DNA of 64,000 bases from Symbiodinium natans. Lineage: Eukaryota > Sar > Dinophyceae > Suessiales > Symbiodiniaceae. Positions 10,802 through 20,973 of the stretch are shown here, piece after piece; the stretch's first letter is position 1, and each line of letters starts with the position of its first letter. The DNA lies in contig CAJNDS010002322.1 in NCBI GenBank assembly GCA_905221605.1, forward strand, positions 258,081 through 322,080, written 5' to 3'. The position numbers and the translations under genes were made by a program. The notes under the pieces were generated by a model. The model was not told the DNA's origin. It ran no database searches and saw only the letters and a program-made list of their open reading frames with translations.

Positions 10802-11081
10802 GCTTAGGGTTTAGGGTTTAGGGTTTAGGGGTTTAGGGGTTTAGGGGTTTAGGGGTTTAGGGGTCTAGGGGTTTAGGGGTTTAGGGGTTTAGGGTTTAGG
10901 GTTTAGGGTTTAGGGTTTAGGGTTCCCCCCCGGTTGCTTTTGGTTGAAAAAGCCGTTTCTTCAGCTGTTAAGGAGTCCTTGAGGGGTTTTATGGATTTCG
11001 GATTTCGGGGTCTACGGGTTTAGGGTTTAGGGTTTAGGGTTTAGGGTTTAGGGAACCGTGCACATCCTTGCCTTTCTGCAG
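10802..11081. repeat. TTTAGGG and TTTAGGGG array
   Basis: Starts with 7-mers, switches to eight-base GTTTAGGG-type units (10827-10890), then returns to 7-mers. A short unique segment and a second small array follow. Confidence 0.85.
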
Positions 11082-11137
11082 CGCATGAAAGTGTGGGGCT
11101 CGCGCTGTCGGGATTCTGCCCCAAATCTTAACCTAGG
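11082..11137 (+). CDS. Weak candidate exon
   Basis: After TTTCTGCAG the frame RMKVWGSRCRDSAPNLN is open to CTAG|GGTTTAGG. Both flanks are TTTAGGG, unlike the better islands, so support is limited to the acceptor and the open frame. Confidence 0.3.
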
Positions 11138-11829
11138 GTTTAGGATTTAGGGTTTAGGGTTTAGGATTCAGGGTTTACGGTTTAGGGTTTAGGGTTTAGG
11201 GTTTAGGGTTTAGGATCGGACGGTCCTGCGTGGGTCGTTGGCATGGCGAAGAAGGCGGCACAGAAAAGAGTGCTGACAATGGTTTTAGGGTTTTGCATTA
11301 GGGTTTAGGGTTTAGGGTTTAGGGTAGAGGAGAATCGACTAGGGCTTAGGGTTTACAAACCCCGAAAACAAAGCGCTGGGAACCCCAAACCCTAAACTCT
11401 AAACCCTTAGCCATGTACACCCTAAACCCTAAACAACCCTAAGCACGGCCCTTAACCCTATAAACCCTTGTCAAAACGCTAAACAACCCTAAACCACCCT
11501 AAACCCTATACACCCTAAACCTTAAGCCCTAAACTCCGCACCCTAAACCCTATACACCTTATAAACCCTAAACGACCCTAAACCCTAAACCCTAACCCCT
11601 CAACCCTTACCAACCCTGCTATACACCCTAAACCCCAAGCAACTCCAAACCCTCTACACCCGCAACCCGAAGCCTTAAACCCTAAACCCTATCAACCCTG
11701 TAAACCCTAAACAACCCTAAACCCTAGGCCCTAAACCCTAAACCCTAAACCCTAAACCCTAAACCCTAAACCCTAAACCCTAAACCCTAAACCCTAAACC
11801 CTAAGCCAGGTGTCTGGCTTCCCCGGCAG

Positions 11830-11875
11830 CGAAGGTGCCGCCTTCCTCTACCAGCTCTTTGGGCCCTATGGCAAG
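11830..11875 (+). CDS. RRM exon 1 (PTB/hnRNP-L-like RNA-binding protein)
   Basis: Follows CCCGGCAG and reads EGAAFLYQLFGPYGK, matching helix 1 and loop of an RNA-recognition motif (LFGxYG as in PTB and hnRNP-L type RRMs). The likely donor is GC immediately after AAG at 11876; read-through to 11890 is also open. Preceded by CCCTAAA and followed by TTTAGGG/TTTGGGG. With the next two islands it makes a nearly complete RRM, supporting a real gene on this strand. Confidence 0.65.
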
Positions 11876-11892
11876 GCCCCTCTTGAACTTCA

Positions 11893-12544
11893 GAGTTTAG
11901 GGTTTCGGGTTTGAGGTTTAGGGTTTGGGGTTTAGGGTTTGGGGTTTCGGGTTTCGGGTTTGGGGTTTAGGGTTTGGGGTTTGGGGTTTCGGGTTTGGGG
12001 TTTAGGGTTTAGGGTTTGGGGTTTAGGGTTTAGGGTTTGGGGTTTAGGGTTTGGGTTTTGGGTTTCTGTGTTTGGGTTTAGGGTGCGGGGGGGTTTAGGG
12101 GTTTAGGGTTTGGGGTTGAGGTGTTGAGGGGTTTAAGGGAAGGGTTTAGGCGGTTGTTTGTGCCGGTTTAACCTGGGGTTTTGGGGGAGTTTGGGCGGTA
12201 ACGGTTCGGGGCTTTGGGACTTGGGGCCCGAAAGGCGGCAACCTGGAGCCCCTTGCCCCTCCCTAACCCTGCCTGAACTTTCCAGAATTCCCTTTCAAAG
12301 CTTACGGGCTTTGAAGTCTTAGGGCTTCAGGGCTTTGGCCATGAACCCGAAACCCCAGACCCTAAACCCAAAACCCAAAACCCTAAGCCCGCAGGGTTTC
12401 GGGCTTCAGTGTTCGGCTCAGAAGGTCCTGAGGTTTAGGGCCTCTACCTTCTGTAAAGTGGGTTCTGAAGTGTCGGGCCCTTGAGTTCTTGCAGGGTATG
12501 TATGTATGTATATATGTTTATATGTATATATGTATGTATGTTTA

Positions 12545-12575
<31 letters not shown>

Positions 12576-13059
12576 GTATATATTATTTATTTACGTATAA
12601 TATACGGGGTATATCACGGGACCCCATTAAGGCACCCTCACTAAGGAACCATCCCTGAGGAACTGACGTCAAGACCAACTTGCGTTGATGCTGTAGGCAC
12701 CGTTGCAACACGTGAACACGTTTAGGCGACCTACGTAGCCGTGGATTGAGTTCCTTCAGGGGTTTAGGGTTTAGGGATTAGGGAGTAGTAGGGTCAAGAG
12801 TTGGGCCGCTAAACTTTGCCGCCCTAAACCCTGAAACCCCAAAGCCCTCAAGCCCTAAATCCCAAAAAAAACCCAAAAGCGGGGAGGCACTCTCCGGACC
12901 CCCATCTCCCAAGCCTGTCTGTATTATAGGGTGCGCAAGGAAGGGGGGGCTCATGGGGGGTAGGTACCTACGAAGCTTCGGGAGCCTTAGCCTTAGGGAG
13001 ATCCCCCTTGAACCCCCTAAAACCCTCAAACCCTAAACCCTAAACCCTAAACCCTGTAG
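11893..13059. repeat. Intron between RRM exons 1 and 2
   Basis: Opens with alternating TTTAGGG and TTTGGGG units (11893-12060), then degenerate T/G-rich sequence, a TATG/TATA microsatellite (12497-12600), unique sequence, and CCCTAAA units (13018-13054) up to the CTGTAG acceptor. The G-rich to C-rich order would let the intron ends pair. Confidence 0.6.
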
Positions 13060-13125
13060 GTCCTGGATGTTCGCATGGAGGGCTATAACTTAGCCATGGT
13101 GCGGATGAGCTCCACGGAGGCGAGA
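13060..13125 (+). CDS. RRM exon 2 (PTB/hnRNP-L-like)
   Basis: 66 bp after CTGTAG, exactly 22 codons, reads VLDVRMEGYNLAMVRMSSTE…, corresponding to beta-2/beta-3 of an RRM where PTB-type domains have V-x-V-x-x-x-x-N-x-A-L-V-x-M. The donor is GT at 13126 or a GC/GA alternative a few bases earlier; the phase to exon 3 suggests one of the alternatives. Confidence 0.7.
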
Positions 13126-13590
13126 GTTTTGCGTGGGGGGAGCGCCCTCAACCCTCAACCCTAAACCCCAAGCCCTAAACCCTAAACCCTAAACCCCAAA
13201 CCCTAAACCCTAAACCCTAAACCCTAGGTGAAGGTTTGGGCTTCAGGAGCATGGGGGACATATGGGGTGACTGTAGGTAGTGCAGCTCATGCTTACGAAT
13301 TCTCTTGCGGGGTTTAAAGGGACAGGCCCCAAGCTTGGCCCAAGCATGCCCTAACCAAATAAGGGTTTAGGATTTGCTTAAGCCCTGTAAAACCCTGAAA
13401 ACTAAGCAAGCCCTAAAGAATCCCAAAGCCTAAACCCCAAACAATAAAGACGCCTTAACAACACACAGCCAAAAGGGAACGGAACTAACCCTAAACCGTT
13501 AAACCCGAAACCCGAAACCCTAAACCCTAAACCCTAAACCCTAAACCCTAAACCCTAAACCCTAAACCCTAAACCCTAAGCCCCATGCAG

Positions 13591-13665
13591 CTTGGCCTCT
13601 GCCGAGGCGGCCACCACAGCGATGGCATGCCTTCACGGCCAGAAGTTGGAACTGGCCCTCAGAAA
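13591..13665 (+). CDS. RRM exon 3 (PTB/hnRNP-L-like)
   Basis: Between CATGCAG and AAA|GTAAGC, a textbook donor. Reads ASAEAATTAMACLHGQKLEL, the last helix and strand of an RRM (eAxxAMxxLxGxxL). A CCCTAAA array lies directly upstream and TTTAGGG directly downstream. Confidence 0.72.
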
Positions 13666-14285
13666 GTAAGCTGAACTTAGGGTTTAGGGTTTAGGGCTTA
13701 GGGTTTCGGGTTTCGGGGTTTAGGGCCATCAAGGTCCCTAGAGGTGTTCCAGCAACACTTCCAAGCCTGCAATCGCGCCCCAGGCCCCAGAACCCTCGCG
13801 CAAACTTTTGCCCTTTACGGCTTGTGGGCTCCTCGATGAAAGTAACGAAGGCCACCAAAATCGGTACCCTCATTGGTAAAAAGCTTGCTGGCCTACTGAG
13901 AAGCTTATGCCTCTGAAGCCTTAAGGGTTTAGGGTTTAGGGTTTAGGGAGCCCAGTAGTACCCTTATTCCCAGCAGACACATCCTGTTGAGTCTCAGTCT
14001 CGAAAGGGAAGGGTTCCCATCAACAATCCACTGGCCGGGCAAGACGCAACAGACTGAACCATCTGCAAGTGACCGAAAGTTAAGCTATAAGCTACCCTAT
14101 ATGACCCCTTAAAGGGCATATATATATATACACACACATACATACATACTTATATGTATATAAGGTATGCTGAAGCTACGCTGTTGTGTCTAGGATAGGC
14201 TCAATTCGACCAAGTTTGGTAGTCCTTTTCCCTCCTAGGTTCGCCACTTAAGGCGGCCATTCTAAGCCCAAACCCAGAAACCCTA
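13666..14285. other. Intergenic or intronic, no gene seen
   Basis: Short TTTAGGG runs (13678-13725, 13925-13948), a partial GGTAGCCCAGT-family end (13950-13970), a TATA/CACA microsatellite (14119-14163) and unique sequence without a supported frame. Confidence 0.55.
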
Positions 14286-15075
14286 ACCTCCAAACCTCCA
14301 AACCTCCAAACCTCCAAACCTCCAAACCTCCAAACCTCCAAACCTCCAAACCTCCAAACCTCCAAACCCTAAACCCCTAAACCCCTAAGCCCCCCCTAAA
14401 CCCTAAGCCCTAAACCCCTAAGCCCTAAACCCCTAAACCCCAAAAAGCCCTGAACCCCTAAACCCAAAAAAAACCCAAAAAAAACCAACAAAAAACAAAA
14501 AAAAACCAAAACCCGAAACCCCTAAACCCCCAAAACCCCCAAACCCCTAAACCCCTAAACCCCCAAACCTCCACAACCCTAAACCCCTAAATCCCCAAAC
14601 CCCCAAAACCCTAAAACCCTAAAACCCTAAAACCCTAAAACCCTAAAACCCTAAAACCCTAAAACCCTAAAACCCTAAAACCCTAAAACCCTAAAACCCT
14701 AAAACCCTAAAACCCAAAAACCCTAAAACCCTAAAACCCTAAAACCCCCTAAAACCCTAAAACCCTAAAGCCCTAAAACCCTAAAACCCTAAAACCCTAA
14801 AACCCTAAAACCCTAAAACCCTAAAACCCTAAAACCCTAAACCCTAAATCCCTAAAACCCTAAAACCCTAAAACCCTAAAACCCTAAATCCCTAAAACCC
14901 TAAAACCCTAAACCCTAAAACCCTAAAACCCTAAAACCCTAAAACCCTAAATCCCTAAAACCCTAAAACCCTAAACCCTAAAACCCTAAAACCCTTAACC
15001 CCAAAACCCTAAAACCCTAAAACCCTGAAACCCTAAACCCTAAACCCTAAACCCTAAACCCTAAACCCTAAACCC
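14286..15075. repeat. Variant telomere arrays: CCTCCAAA then CCCTAAAA
   Basis: About nine tandem CCTCCAAA units (14286-14357), a mixed CCCCTAAA/CCCAAAAA zone, then dozens of CCCTAAAA units (14604-15040, the Chlamydomonas-type 8-mer), ending in CCCTAAA 7-mers at 15041-15075. The monomer changes in blocks. Confidence 0.9.
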
Positions 15076-15090
15076 TGTCGCCGCCCTGAG

Positions 15091-15178
15091 GAGGGGTCTC
15101 CGGAGCCCCTGTGCATCCACTTCTACGCCGCCAACCTGGCGGCCCCCATACAGCGGCTCCTTGGGTGGCGTTTCTCAG
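15091..15178 (+). CDS. Candidate exon, probably RRM gene
   Basis: After CCTGAG, open as EGSPEPLCIHFYAANLAAPI… to TCAG|GTAGGG at 15179. The left flank is a CCCTAAA array and the right a TTTAGGG array. No domain recognised; order and strand fit the RRM gene. Confidence 0.6.
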
Positions 15179-16583
15179 GTAGGGCGGTTTAGGGTTTAGG
15201 GTTTAGGGTTTAGGGTTGAGGGTTGAGGGTTGAGGGTTGAGGGTTTAGGGTTTAGGGTTTAGGGTTTAGGGTTTAGGGTTTAGGGCGTCTCGCCGCGCAG
15301 CGGCAGTAAGTGCCATGTGTGAATACCTACACATCCAGAAAGTGTGGGGGGGGGGGGGGGCGGCATGTCACGCGAAGGCATCTGTTGTCAATGTAGTCCA
15401 ACAATTTCATTGGTGCTGGGTTCTTTCTCCCCACCCGCTGTGAGCTTTCACAGGCCACCACCCAAACCACTGCCTTTTAGGGTTTAGCTCAATTCCCACC
15501 ATTGCTTTCCCTACAAAGGTGTGGTGAAGGTAGCGGGGGGTCAGGTAAGGGGAACACAGGAGGGGCCAGAAGCTGGGGGGGTTTCAGGATTTTCCCAGGG
15601 GGCGGCGACGTTCCAGGGCTTGAGACAGGGTTGGGGTATTCTGCGAGTGTCTGAGAGTACCTTTCTTTGTGGCTGGGTGGCGCAGCGACAGCTGGCCATG
15701 GGCGAGGCGAGCCCTAAGGGCTCTCTATTCGACCACTCTCCAATGGCTCCACCCATTGTCCACCCAGTAAAGGTGTCCATCACTGCCGGATATCTTCTGG
15801 GTCCAGGCACTCTCTGGTGACGGTGTGCACGGCCTAAGCCGGCCGGGTGGGAATTTAGGGTTTAGGGTTTAGGGTTTAGGGTCTACGGTTTAGGGTTTAG
15901 GGTTTAGGGGCTTTCGGGTTCTAGGATTTTAGGCTTTAGTGCTTAGGGCTTTGGGGCTTGAGGTTGTCCGGGTTTTGGGGTGTAGGGCTTGCGGGTTAAA
16001 CGCAGGGTTTTGCTTGGGGTTTGGGGTTTAGGGGCAGTTCCGGATTAGGGCAGCTCGGGATGCAGCGTTTAAAGGATGCAGGGTATTTTTGAGGGTTGAG
16101 GGTGTAGGGTTTCAAGTTTAGGGTGTATGCGGTTGGGGGCGATTTAGGTCATTAGGGGTTTAATCTGTTCAGGGGTTTGGGATTCGGGGAAGCAGGTTTT
16201 GAATCCTATAGGCCCCTATGAACGCTGAATTGATCCCACACCCAAACCCCAGCACCCAAAACCCAAAGCCCTGGACCCCAAACCCTAAACCCTACCCTAA
16301 ACCCTAAACCCTAAACCCTAAACCCTAAACCCTAAACCCTAAACCCTAAACCCCCTTGGCAGTCGGACATGGGAGCTTCCCGGCGCACCTCCAGGCCCTG
16401 GAGAAAACAAACCCTTGTAAACCCTAAAGCCAACCGTGAAACCCTCATGAGCCTGATAAAGCCAAAAATACACAAACTCTACTCCCTAAACCCTAAACCC
16501 TAAACCGTAGACCCCAAACCCTAAACCCTAAACCCTAAACCCTGAACCCTGAACCCTGAACCCTAAGCCCTAAACAACTACAG
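15179..16583. repeat. Arrays and unique sequence, no clear gene
   Basis: TTTAGGG with TTGAGGG variants (15185-15285), a poly-G tract (15343-15360), a 300-bp open frame at 15521-15820 of ordinary composition with no recognisable domain, more TTTAGGG (15854-15910), then CCCTAAA arrays (16279-16351, 16485-16570). Confidence 0.55.
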
Positions 16584-16685
16584 GTTCTCTGCGCCGCGAG
16601 GGTATGGCCCGCCCCACGTGGCGTCCCAGCACCCCCCGCCCCCGCCGCCACCCCCGCCGGCGGCAGTGGCTGGCATGACCGGAAG
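16584..16685 (+). CDS. Candidate exon, proline-rich linker
   Basis: After CTACAG the frame gives FSAPRGYGPPHVASQHPPPP, then a proline run and AAVAGMTGRPG, ending at AAG|GCCGGG (GC donor) or a few bases later at G|GTTTAGGG. Proline/glycine linkers are usual in RRM proteins, which fits the neighbouring exons. Confidence 0.6.
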
Positions 16686-16690
16686 GCCGG

Positions 16691-18011
16691 GTTTAGGGTT
16701 TAGGGTTTAGGGTTTAGGGTTTCGGGTTTCGGGTTTCGGGTTTAGGGTTTAGGGTTTAGGGTTTAGGGTTTAGGGTTCAGGGTTCAGGGTTCAGGGTTCA
16801 GGGTTTAGGGTTTAGGGCGTAGGTTTTGGGGTCGAGTTTGCTTACTTAGGGTTTCAGAGTTTAGTTAGGGTTGAAGAGTTGAGTTTGGTGCAGTTTGGGC
16901 GGTACAGGGCCAGTCTGGGGGCTGTAGGGGTTTGCTCTGGGGTGGTGGGGTTCCCAGGACGGGTCTTAGAGGATTTCGGGTTTCATGGGTTTGGGGGTAT
17001 TGGGGTTCAGCTGAGTTTTGGACATTTCGGGTCTTCTACAGCTCTCGTCTTTCCTTTTTTTAGGCGTTTAGCGCCTAGGGTTTTCGGGGCTCATGGGTAT
17101 GGGTCTATCAACCTCCAACCCTAAATGCCTTAAACCCCCTAGGGTTCATGGGCATGGGGCTTGCAAACCTCAAACCCAACACCCTCGACCTCAAACCCTA
17201 AACCCTAAACCCTAAACCCTGAACCCCAACCCCAAACCCTAAACCCGGCAGGGTTTAGGGCTTCAGGATCTTTCGGCGAGGGTTGAGGCCTAAGCGTCCA
17301 TCATCGGGGTTTAGGGTTTAGGGTTTAGGGGCTCTGGGTGAGGGACGGAGTTTGAGGTCAGGCTCAGGGTGCGGAGTTTAGGGTGGGTTTCCTATTTTTT
17401 GCTTAAGAACCCCCCCCAAAAATGTGATACTATTCTTCCTTGTAAGGGCATGATAAGGATTACTTTTCTTTCTTCTGTAGTTTTGGGTTTGGGGTTGAGG
17501 GCTTAGGGTCTTTAGGCTACCAAGAAGTCCATCGTCATTGCTTCCTGGGAGGTTCATGGGTCGCAAAAAGCTGGGCACAGAAGAGGTCTTCTTACAACTA
17601 CCCATGACCCTCCGAAACACCACCCCCCCCCCCCCCCCAAAAAAAAAAAAAAAAACGCATCCAGTAATAAAGCTTTAGAATGAACCTTGAGATCTCTAGA
17701 CCCCAAACCCTAAACCTTTCATGTCATTCCTTAATCCCTAAACCTTTTTCAATCCCAAGATAGCAAGGGTCGCCTCCGCAAGTATCACGCAAGGCCTCAA
17801 CCGGCGGGCTTCTTGCCGTAAACCCTCTACACCGCAAGCCCTAAACCCTACACACCCTAGAACCCCAAACCCCAAACCCCCAGCAAAAATCCCCAAAACA
17901 CCAAAAGACCCCCCAACAAAGTCCCCGCGCGGCCCCTAAACCCTAAACCCTAAACCCTAAACCCTAAACCCTAAACCCTAAACCCTAAACACCTTGAACA
18001 AAACGAAAGAG
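16691..18011. repeat. Arrays and degenerate sequence, no gene seen
   Basis: TTTAGGG/TTTCGGG array (16691-16815), unique sequence with a weak 81-codon open frame, CCCTAAA and degenerate derivatives, a poly-C/poly-A junction (17622-17655), and a CCCTAAA array (17936-17990) before the next island. Confidence 0.55.
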
Positions 18012-18062
18012 GCCCCCGGCCGAAGCTCCGCCCGGGAGCCTCCTGGGTTGCCAATGGAAGAG
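18012..18062 (+). CDS. Candidate exon, proline-rich
   Basis: 51 bp between GAAAGAG and GAAGAG|GTTCGG, exactly 17 open codons, APGRSSAREPPGLPMEE. CCCTAAA precedes, TTTAGGG follows. Likely the same gene as the neighbouring proline-rich islands. Confidence 0.55.
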
Positions 18063-18720
18063 GTTCGGGGTTTCGGGTTTAGGGTTTAGGGTTTAGGGTT
18101 TAGGGTTTAGGGATTGTGGGTTTAGGGTTTAAGGGTTTGGGGTTTAGGGTTTGGGGTTTAGGGTTTATGCGGTTGAGGGTTGGTGCTGAAAAGGGGGGAA
18201 TAGGGTTTGGGGTTCACTCCCACCCCTCGCAAGTCCGTACTTCGTGCGTAAACAAAGACATAGCAGAGCAGCCTGTTTTATTAACATAGAATGTGTACTA
18301 TCCGTTTTTACCGTCAACCTTAAACCCCCAACCCTTTAAACCCTGAGATTCGTCTTTGGACCTTTTAGGTCTATAGAGCTTTATGAAGGAGATTACTGTA
18401 GTCCCGCTGAGGAGCGGTCTTGTCGTAGTTTGCTTATATTATTTAAAGAACAACTGAGAATATTAAGAGTTTTTGGCTTTGCTTAGAGAGGGGAATGTCG
18501 TGTGTCTAAGAGCCTAAATTATTGAGAAGCGAGCCTGACTGAGAAGCGCTTGAGGAGACTGGGGGAGTGAGAAGGAGTGCATTTCCAGTCGTTTCGGCGG
18601 TCTTCGGTGCGGCAGAGAAGCCCCTAAACCCTAAACCCTAAACCCTAAACCCTAAACCCTAAACCCTAAACCCTAAACCCTAAACCCTAAACCCTAAACC
18701 CTAAACCCTAAGAAGCCAAG
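18063..18720. other. Intron-like interval
   Basis: TTTAGGG/TTTGGGG repeats (18065-18172), about 430 bp of unique sequence with no supported frame, and a CCCTAAA array (18621-18710) ending at AAGCCAAG. Confidence 0.55.
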
Positions 18721-18895
18721 GTCTGAACAGCCCCGCCTTTGCGAAGCCGGCCTCGGCGCACCTCCCGGACGTGCCCCCGCCACCGCCCACGCCGTCCGCG
18801 CAGCCCCCCCTTCCGCCGGCCCAAAGTCGGCCAGTGCCCGTCCCAAGCCAGCCGCCCAAGAGGAAGCCCACAATTCCCACCCTCCGCCCTGCGTT
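18721..18895 (+). CDS. Candidate proline-rich exon, left part
   Basis: After GCCAAG one frame is open for about 58 codons: LNSPAFAKPASAHLPDV, a proline-rich stretch, PKRKPTIPTLRPA. It is interrupted by an inverted-repeat element at 18896, after which proline-rich coding resumes with the same LRPA motif. Strong GC3 bias supports coding. Confidence 0.6.
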
Positions 18896-19017
18896 CCTTG
18901 GTAGCCCAGTGGTACCCTTTTCCCCCTTTTTTTTGTTGTTCTGGCTCCCTTGATAAAGCAACCAACCAAAAAAAAAAGTGCCCTCACTATAATATGATGG
19001 TTACTGGGCTACTAAGG
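18896..19017. mobile_element. Introner-like inverted-repeat element inside an exon
   Basis: Begins CCTTGGTAGCCCAGTGG and ends CTGGGCTACTAAGG in inverted form, about 122 bp. GT lies at the left terminus and AG at the right, as expected of an element that can be spliced out. The exact splice frame could not be reconciled, so simple disruption is possible. It interrupts the proline-rich exon. Confidence 0.7.
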
Positions 19018-19148
19018 CTCAGACCTGCGCTGAGACCTGCGGCAGGGCCCGCGGCCATCCCGCCGGCGACCCCGGTCGCCCAGTGCCCCCCCGCCATCCC
19101 AGCGGCCGCGCGGCCGCCCAGCCGTCCTCTGCCAAAGCCGCTGCCGAG
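19018..19148 (+). CDS. Candidate proline-rich exon, right part
   Basis: Open as LRPALRPAAGPAAIPPATPV… and further Pro/Ala residues to CCGAG|GTGGGC. The opening LRPALRPA repeats the last residues before the inserted element. Followed by TTTAGGG repeats. Confidence 0.55.
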
Positions 19149-19458
19149 GTGGGCAAGGCTTGAGGCGTTTAGGGTTTAGGGTTTAGGGTTTAGTAATTTA
19201 GGGTTTTTTGGGTTTTGGGTTTAGGGTTTAGGGTTTAGGGTTTAGGGTTTAGGGTTTAGTACCTGGTCCCAAACCCTACAAAAGCAGTAGGTTCTGACCA
19301 CATGAATATTGGGCATCACCCCTCAAATAGTAGGCAAATGGAGCCCTAGAAAGATCAGTGAAAGTTACAGGCACGCACATGGCAACTACTTGGTGCGCGG
19401 TTGGTACGCGCCCCCTACAACGGGAGCAATGGCAAAGTAAGAAAATATTGTGGTCCGT

Positions 19459-19501
19459 GTGTGTCTGTCTGTCTGTCTGTCTGCCTGCCTGCCTGCCTGG
19501 C

Positions 19502-19568
<67 letters not shown>

Positions 19569-19735
19569 GTGTCTGTCTGTGTGTCTGTCTGTGTGTCTGT
19601 CTGTGTGTCTGTCTGTGTGTCTGTCTGTGTGTCTCTCTGTGTGTCTCTCTGTGTGTCTGTCTGTGTGTCTGTCTGTGTGTCTGTCTGTGTGTCTGTCTGT
19701 GTGTCTGTCTGTGTGTGTGTCTGTGTGTGTGTGTG

Positions 19736-19766
<31 letters not shown>

Positions 19767-19771
19767 TTGTT
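19459..19771. repeat. GTCT/GTGTCT microsatellite
   Basis: Pure TCTG tetranucleotide repeats grade into a 12-bp GTCTGTCTGTGT higher-order unit, then GT dinucleotides. Typical slippage-derived satellite. Confidence 0.95.
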
Positions 19772-19879
19772 TTTGTCGTATGCATGTGCATTGGAAAGAG
19801 TGAAAAGAAGACATATGCAAAATTAGTCCTTGGGTCTGAGGAGGAAGTCTAGAGCTTGGATCTCTCAATGTTTAGGTTT

Positions 19880-20003
19880 ACAAGGAGGGGCCCCCTTACT
19901 ATACTAACTGTAGCTAAGGGACTTATGACCTAGTTTTAGGATCCTATAACCCAATTAAGGGCTCTTATAACTCTACTTATAACTAGGGGGCCCCACCCTG
20001 TAG
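19880..20003. mobile_element. TA-flanked MITE, GGGGCCCCCT family, copy 1
   Basis: CAAGGAGGGGCCCCCTTACT … AACTAGGGGGCCCCACCCTG with TA on both sides. Four near-identical copies occur in the window (also 23551-23675, 27088-27212, 28394-28518). TA duplication and short terminal inverted repeats suggest a Tc1/mariner-type non-autonomous element. Confidence 0.85.
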
Positions 20004-20355
20004 TTCAGGGACCTCTACATCCTGAACCCATGAAGTCTACAGCTTGGATCGCAAATTAAGTGCCACCTCGCCCACCCACCCCCAGAAACCTGCAGAAGTC
20101 ACCCGAGATGCCTCGAAATCGGCATGAAACGACAGGGGCGCCAACCAACCGCACTCTGACTACCTAGTGAGTCACTTGTGAGGCTGTCCGCTTTTTTTTT
20201 TTTCATGGTTTGGGTCGCGGAGACCCTTTGATGTTGCAGGCACTGGAAGGGGGCATCTGCTCCTGAAGCTAGATGTAGGAGTGGCCTCAGATGATTCATA
20301 ACTTGAAGTGTTTAGGGTTTAGGGCCGGGTTTAGGGTTTAGGGTTTAGGGGACAG

Positions 20356-20430
20356 CTATGCCTTCCAAAAATGTACAAGAATGGACTGGATATCGACTGG
20401 TTTCACGCAGCCTGGGCTCATATGCTGCGG
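20356..20430 (+). CDS. Candidate exon, unrecognised
   Basis: 75 bp between GGGACAG and CTGCGG|GTAGTG, exactly 25 open codons including YKNGLDIDWFHAAWAHMLR. Flanked on both sides by TTTAGGG. Family not recognised. Confidence 0.6.
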
Positions 20431-20577
20431 GTAGTGTAGGGTTTAGAGTTTAGGGTTTAGGGTTTAATGGGGGGCTTAGGGTCCAGGGTTTAGGGTTTAG
20501 GGTTTAGGGTTTAGGGTTAAGGGTTTAGGGTTTAGGGTTTAGGGTTTAGGGTTTAGGGTTTAGGGCTCCTGCGCCAG

Positions 20578-20654
20578 GAGGGCAGAAAGAGAAGCGAGCG
20601 AAACAGAACCGCCGCCGGGCGTGTGGGAGCAGCCAGGACCCGCGACGTGCCTTC
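20578..20654 (+). CDS. Candidate exon, charged
   Basis: Between GCGCCAG and CCTTC|GTAGGA. Two frames are open; AEREASETEPPPGVWEQPGP looks the more protein-like. Flanked by TTTAGGG. Confidence 0.45.
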
Positions 20655-20798
20655 GTAGGAAGGGTCGGGGAGTGTAATACAAGGGTTTAGGGTTTGGGGT
20701 TTGGGGTTTAGGGTTTGGGGTTTAGGGTTTAGGGTGTAGGGGTTACCGGGTTAGGGTGTAGGGTTTAGGGTTAGAACTTGTAAGGGGACTGAAATTGT

Positions 20799-20907
20799 CT
20801 TGGTAGCCCAGTGGCACCCTTTGTCCCTTCTTTTGGTTCCAGGTTCCTTATGAAACAACCATCCCCAAAACGGGTGCCTCATTAAACTATGGCAGCCGGG
20901 CTTCCAG
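20799..20907. mobile_element. GGTAGCCCAGTGG-family element
   Basis: Left end CTTGGTAGCCCAGTGGCACC and degenerate right end CAGCCGGGCTTCCAGG, with the internal GGGTGCCTCATTAAACTATG shared with other copies. It ends about 65 bp upstream of the FNIP gene start. Confidence 0.65.
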
Positions 20908-20973
20908 GGAAATTTTCGCTGACTTTTGCGCAATTAATGCTTCGTGGAGTCTTGTCGCTGCGGAAGCTTCAGC

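Larger units (their letters stand above)
19149..20355. other. Arrays, microsatellite and MITE, no gene
   Basis: TTTAGGG repeats (19168-19258), the TCTG microsatellite and the MITE listed separately, and unique stretches. Long open frames on both strands over 19350-19870 are products of the 4-bp repeat and are not genes. Confidence 0.7.

Noticed and set aside
14286-15075. True chromosome end (telomere)
   Set aside because: Arrays occur throughout in both orientations, are short and interrupted, and unique sequence continues on both sides, so they are interstitial.
19276-19868. Long open frames on both strands over the TCTG repeat
   Set aside because: They are simple translations of a tetranucleotide microsatellite, open in several frames on both strands.
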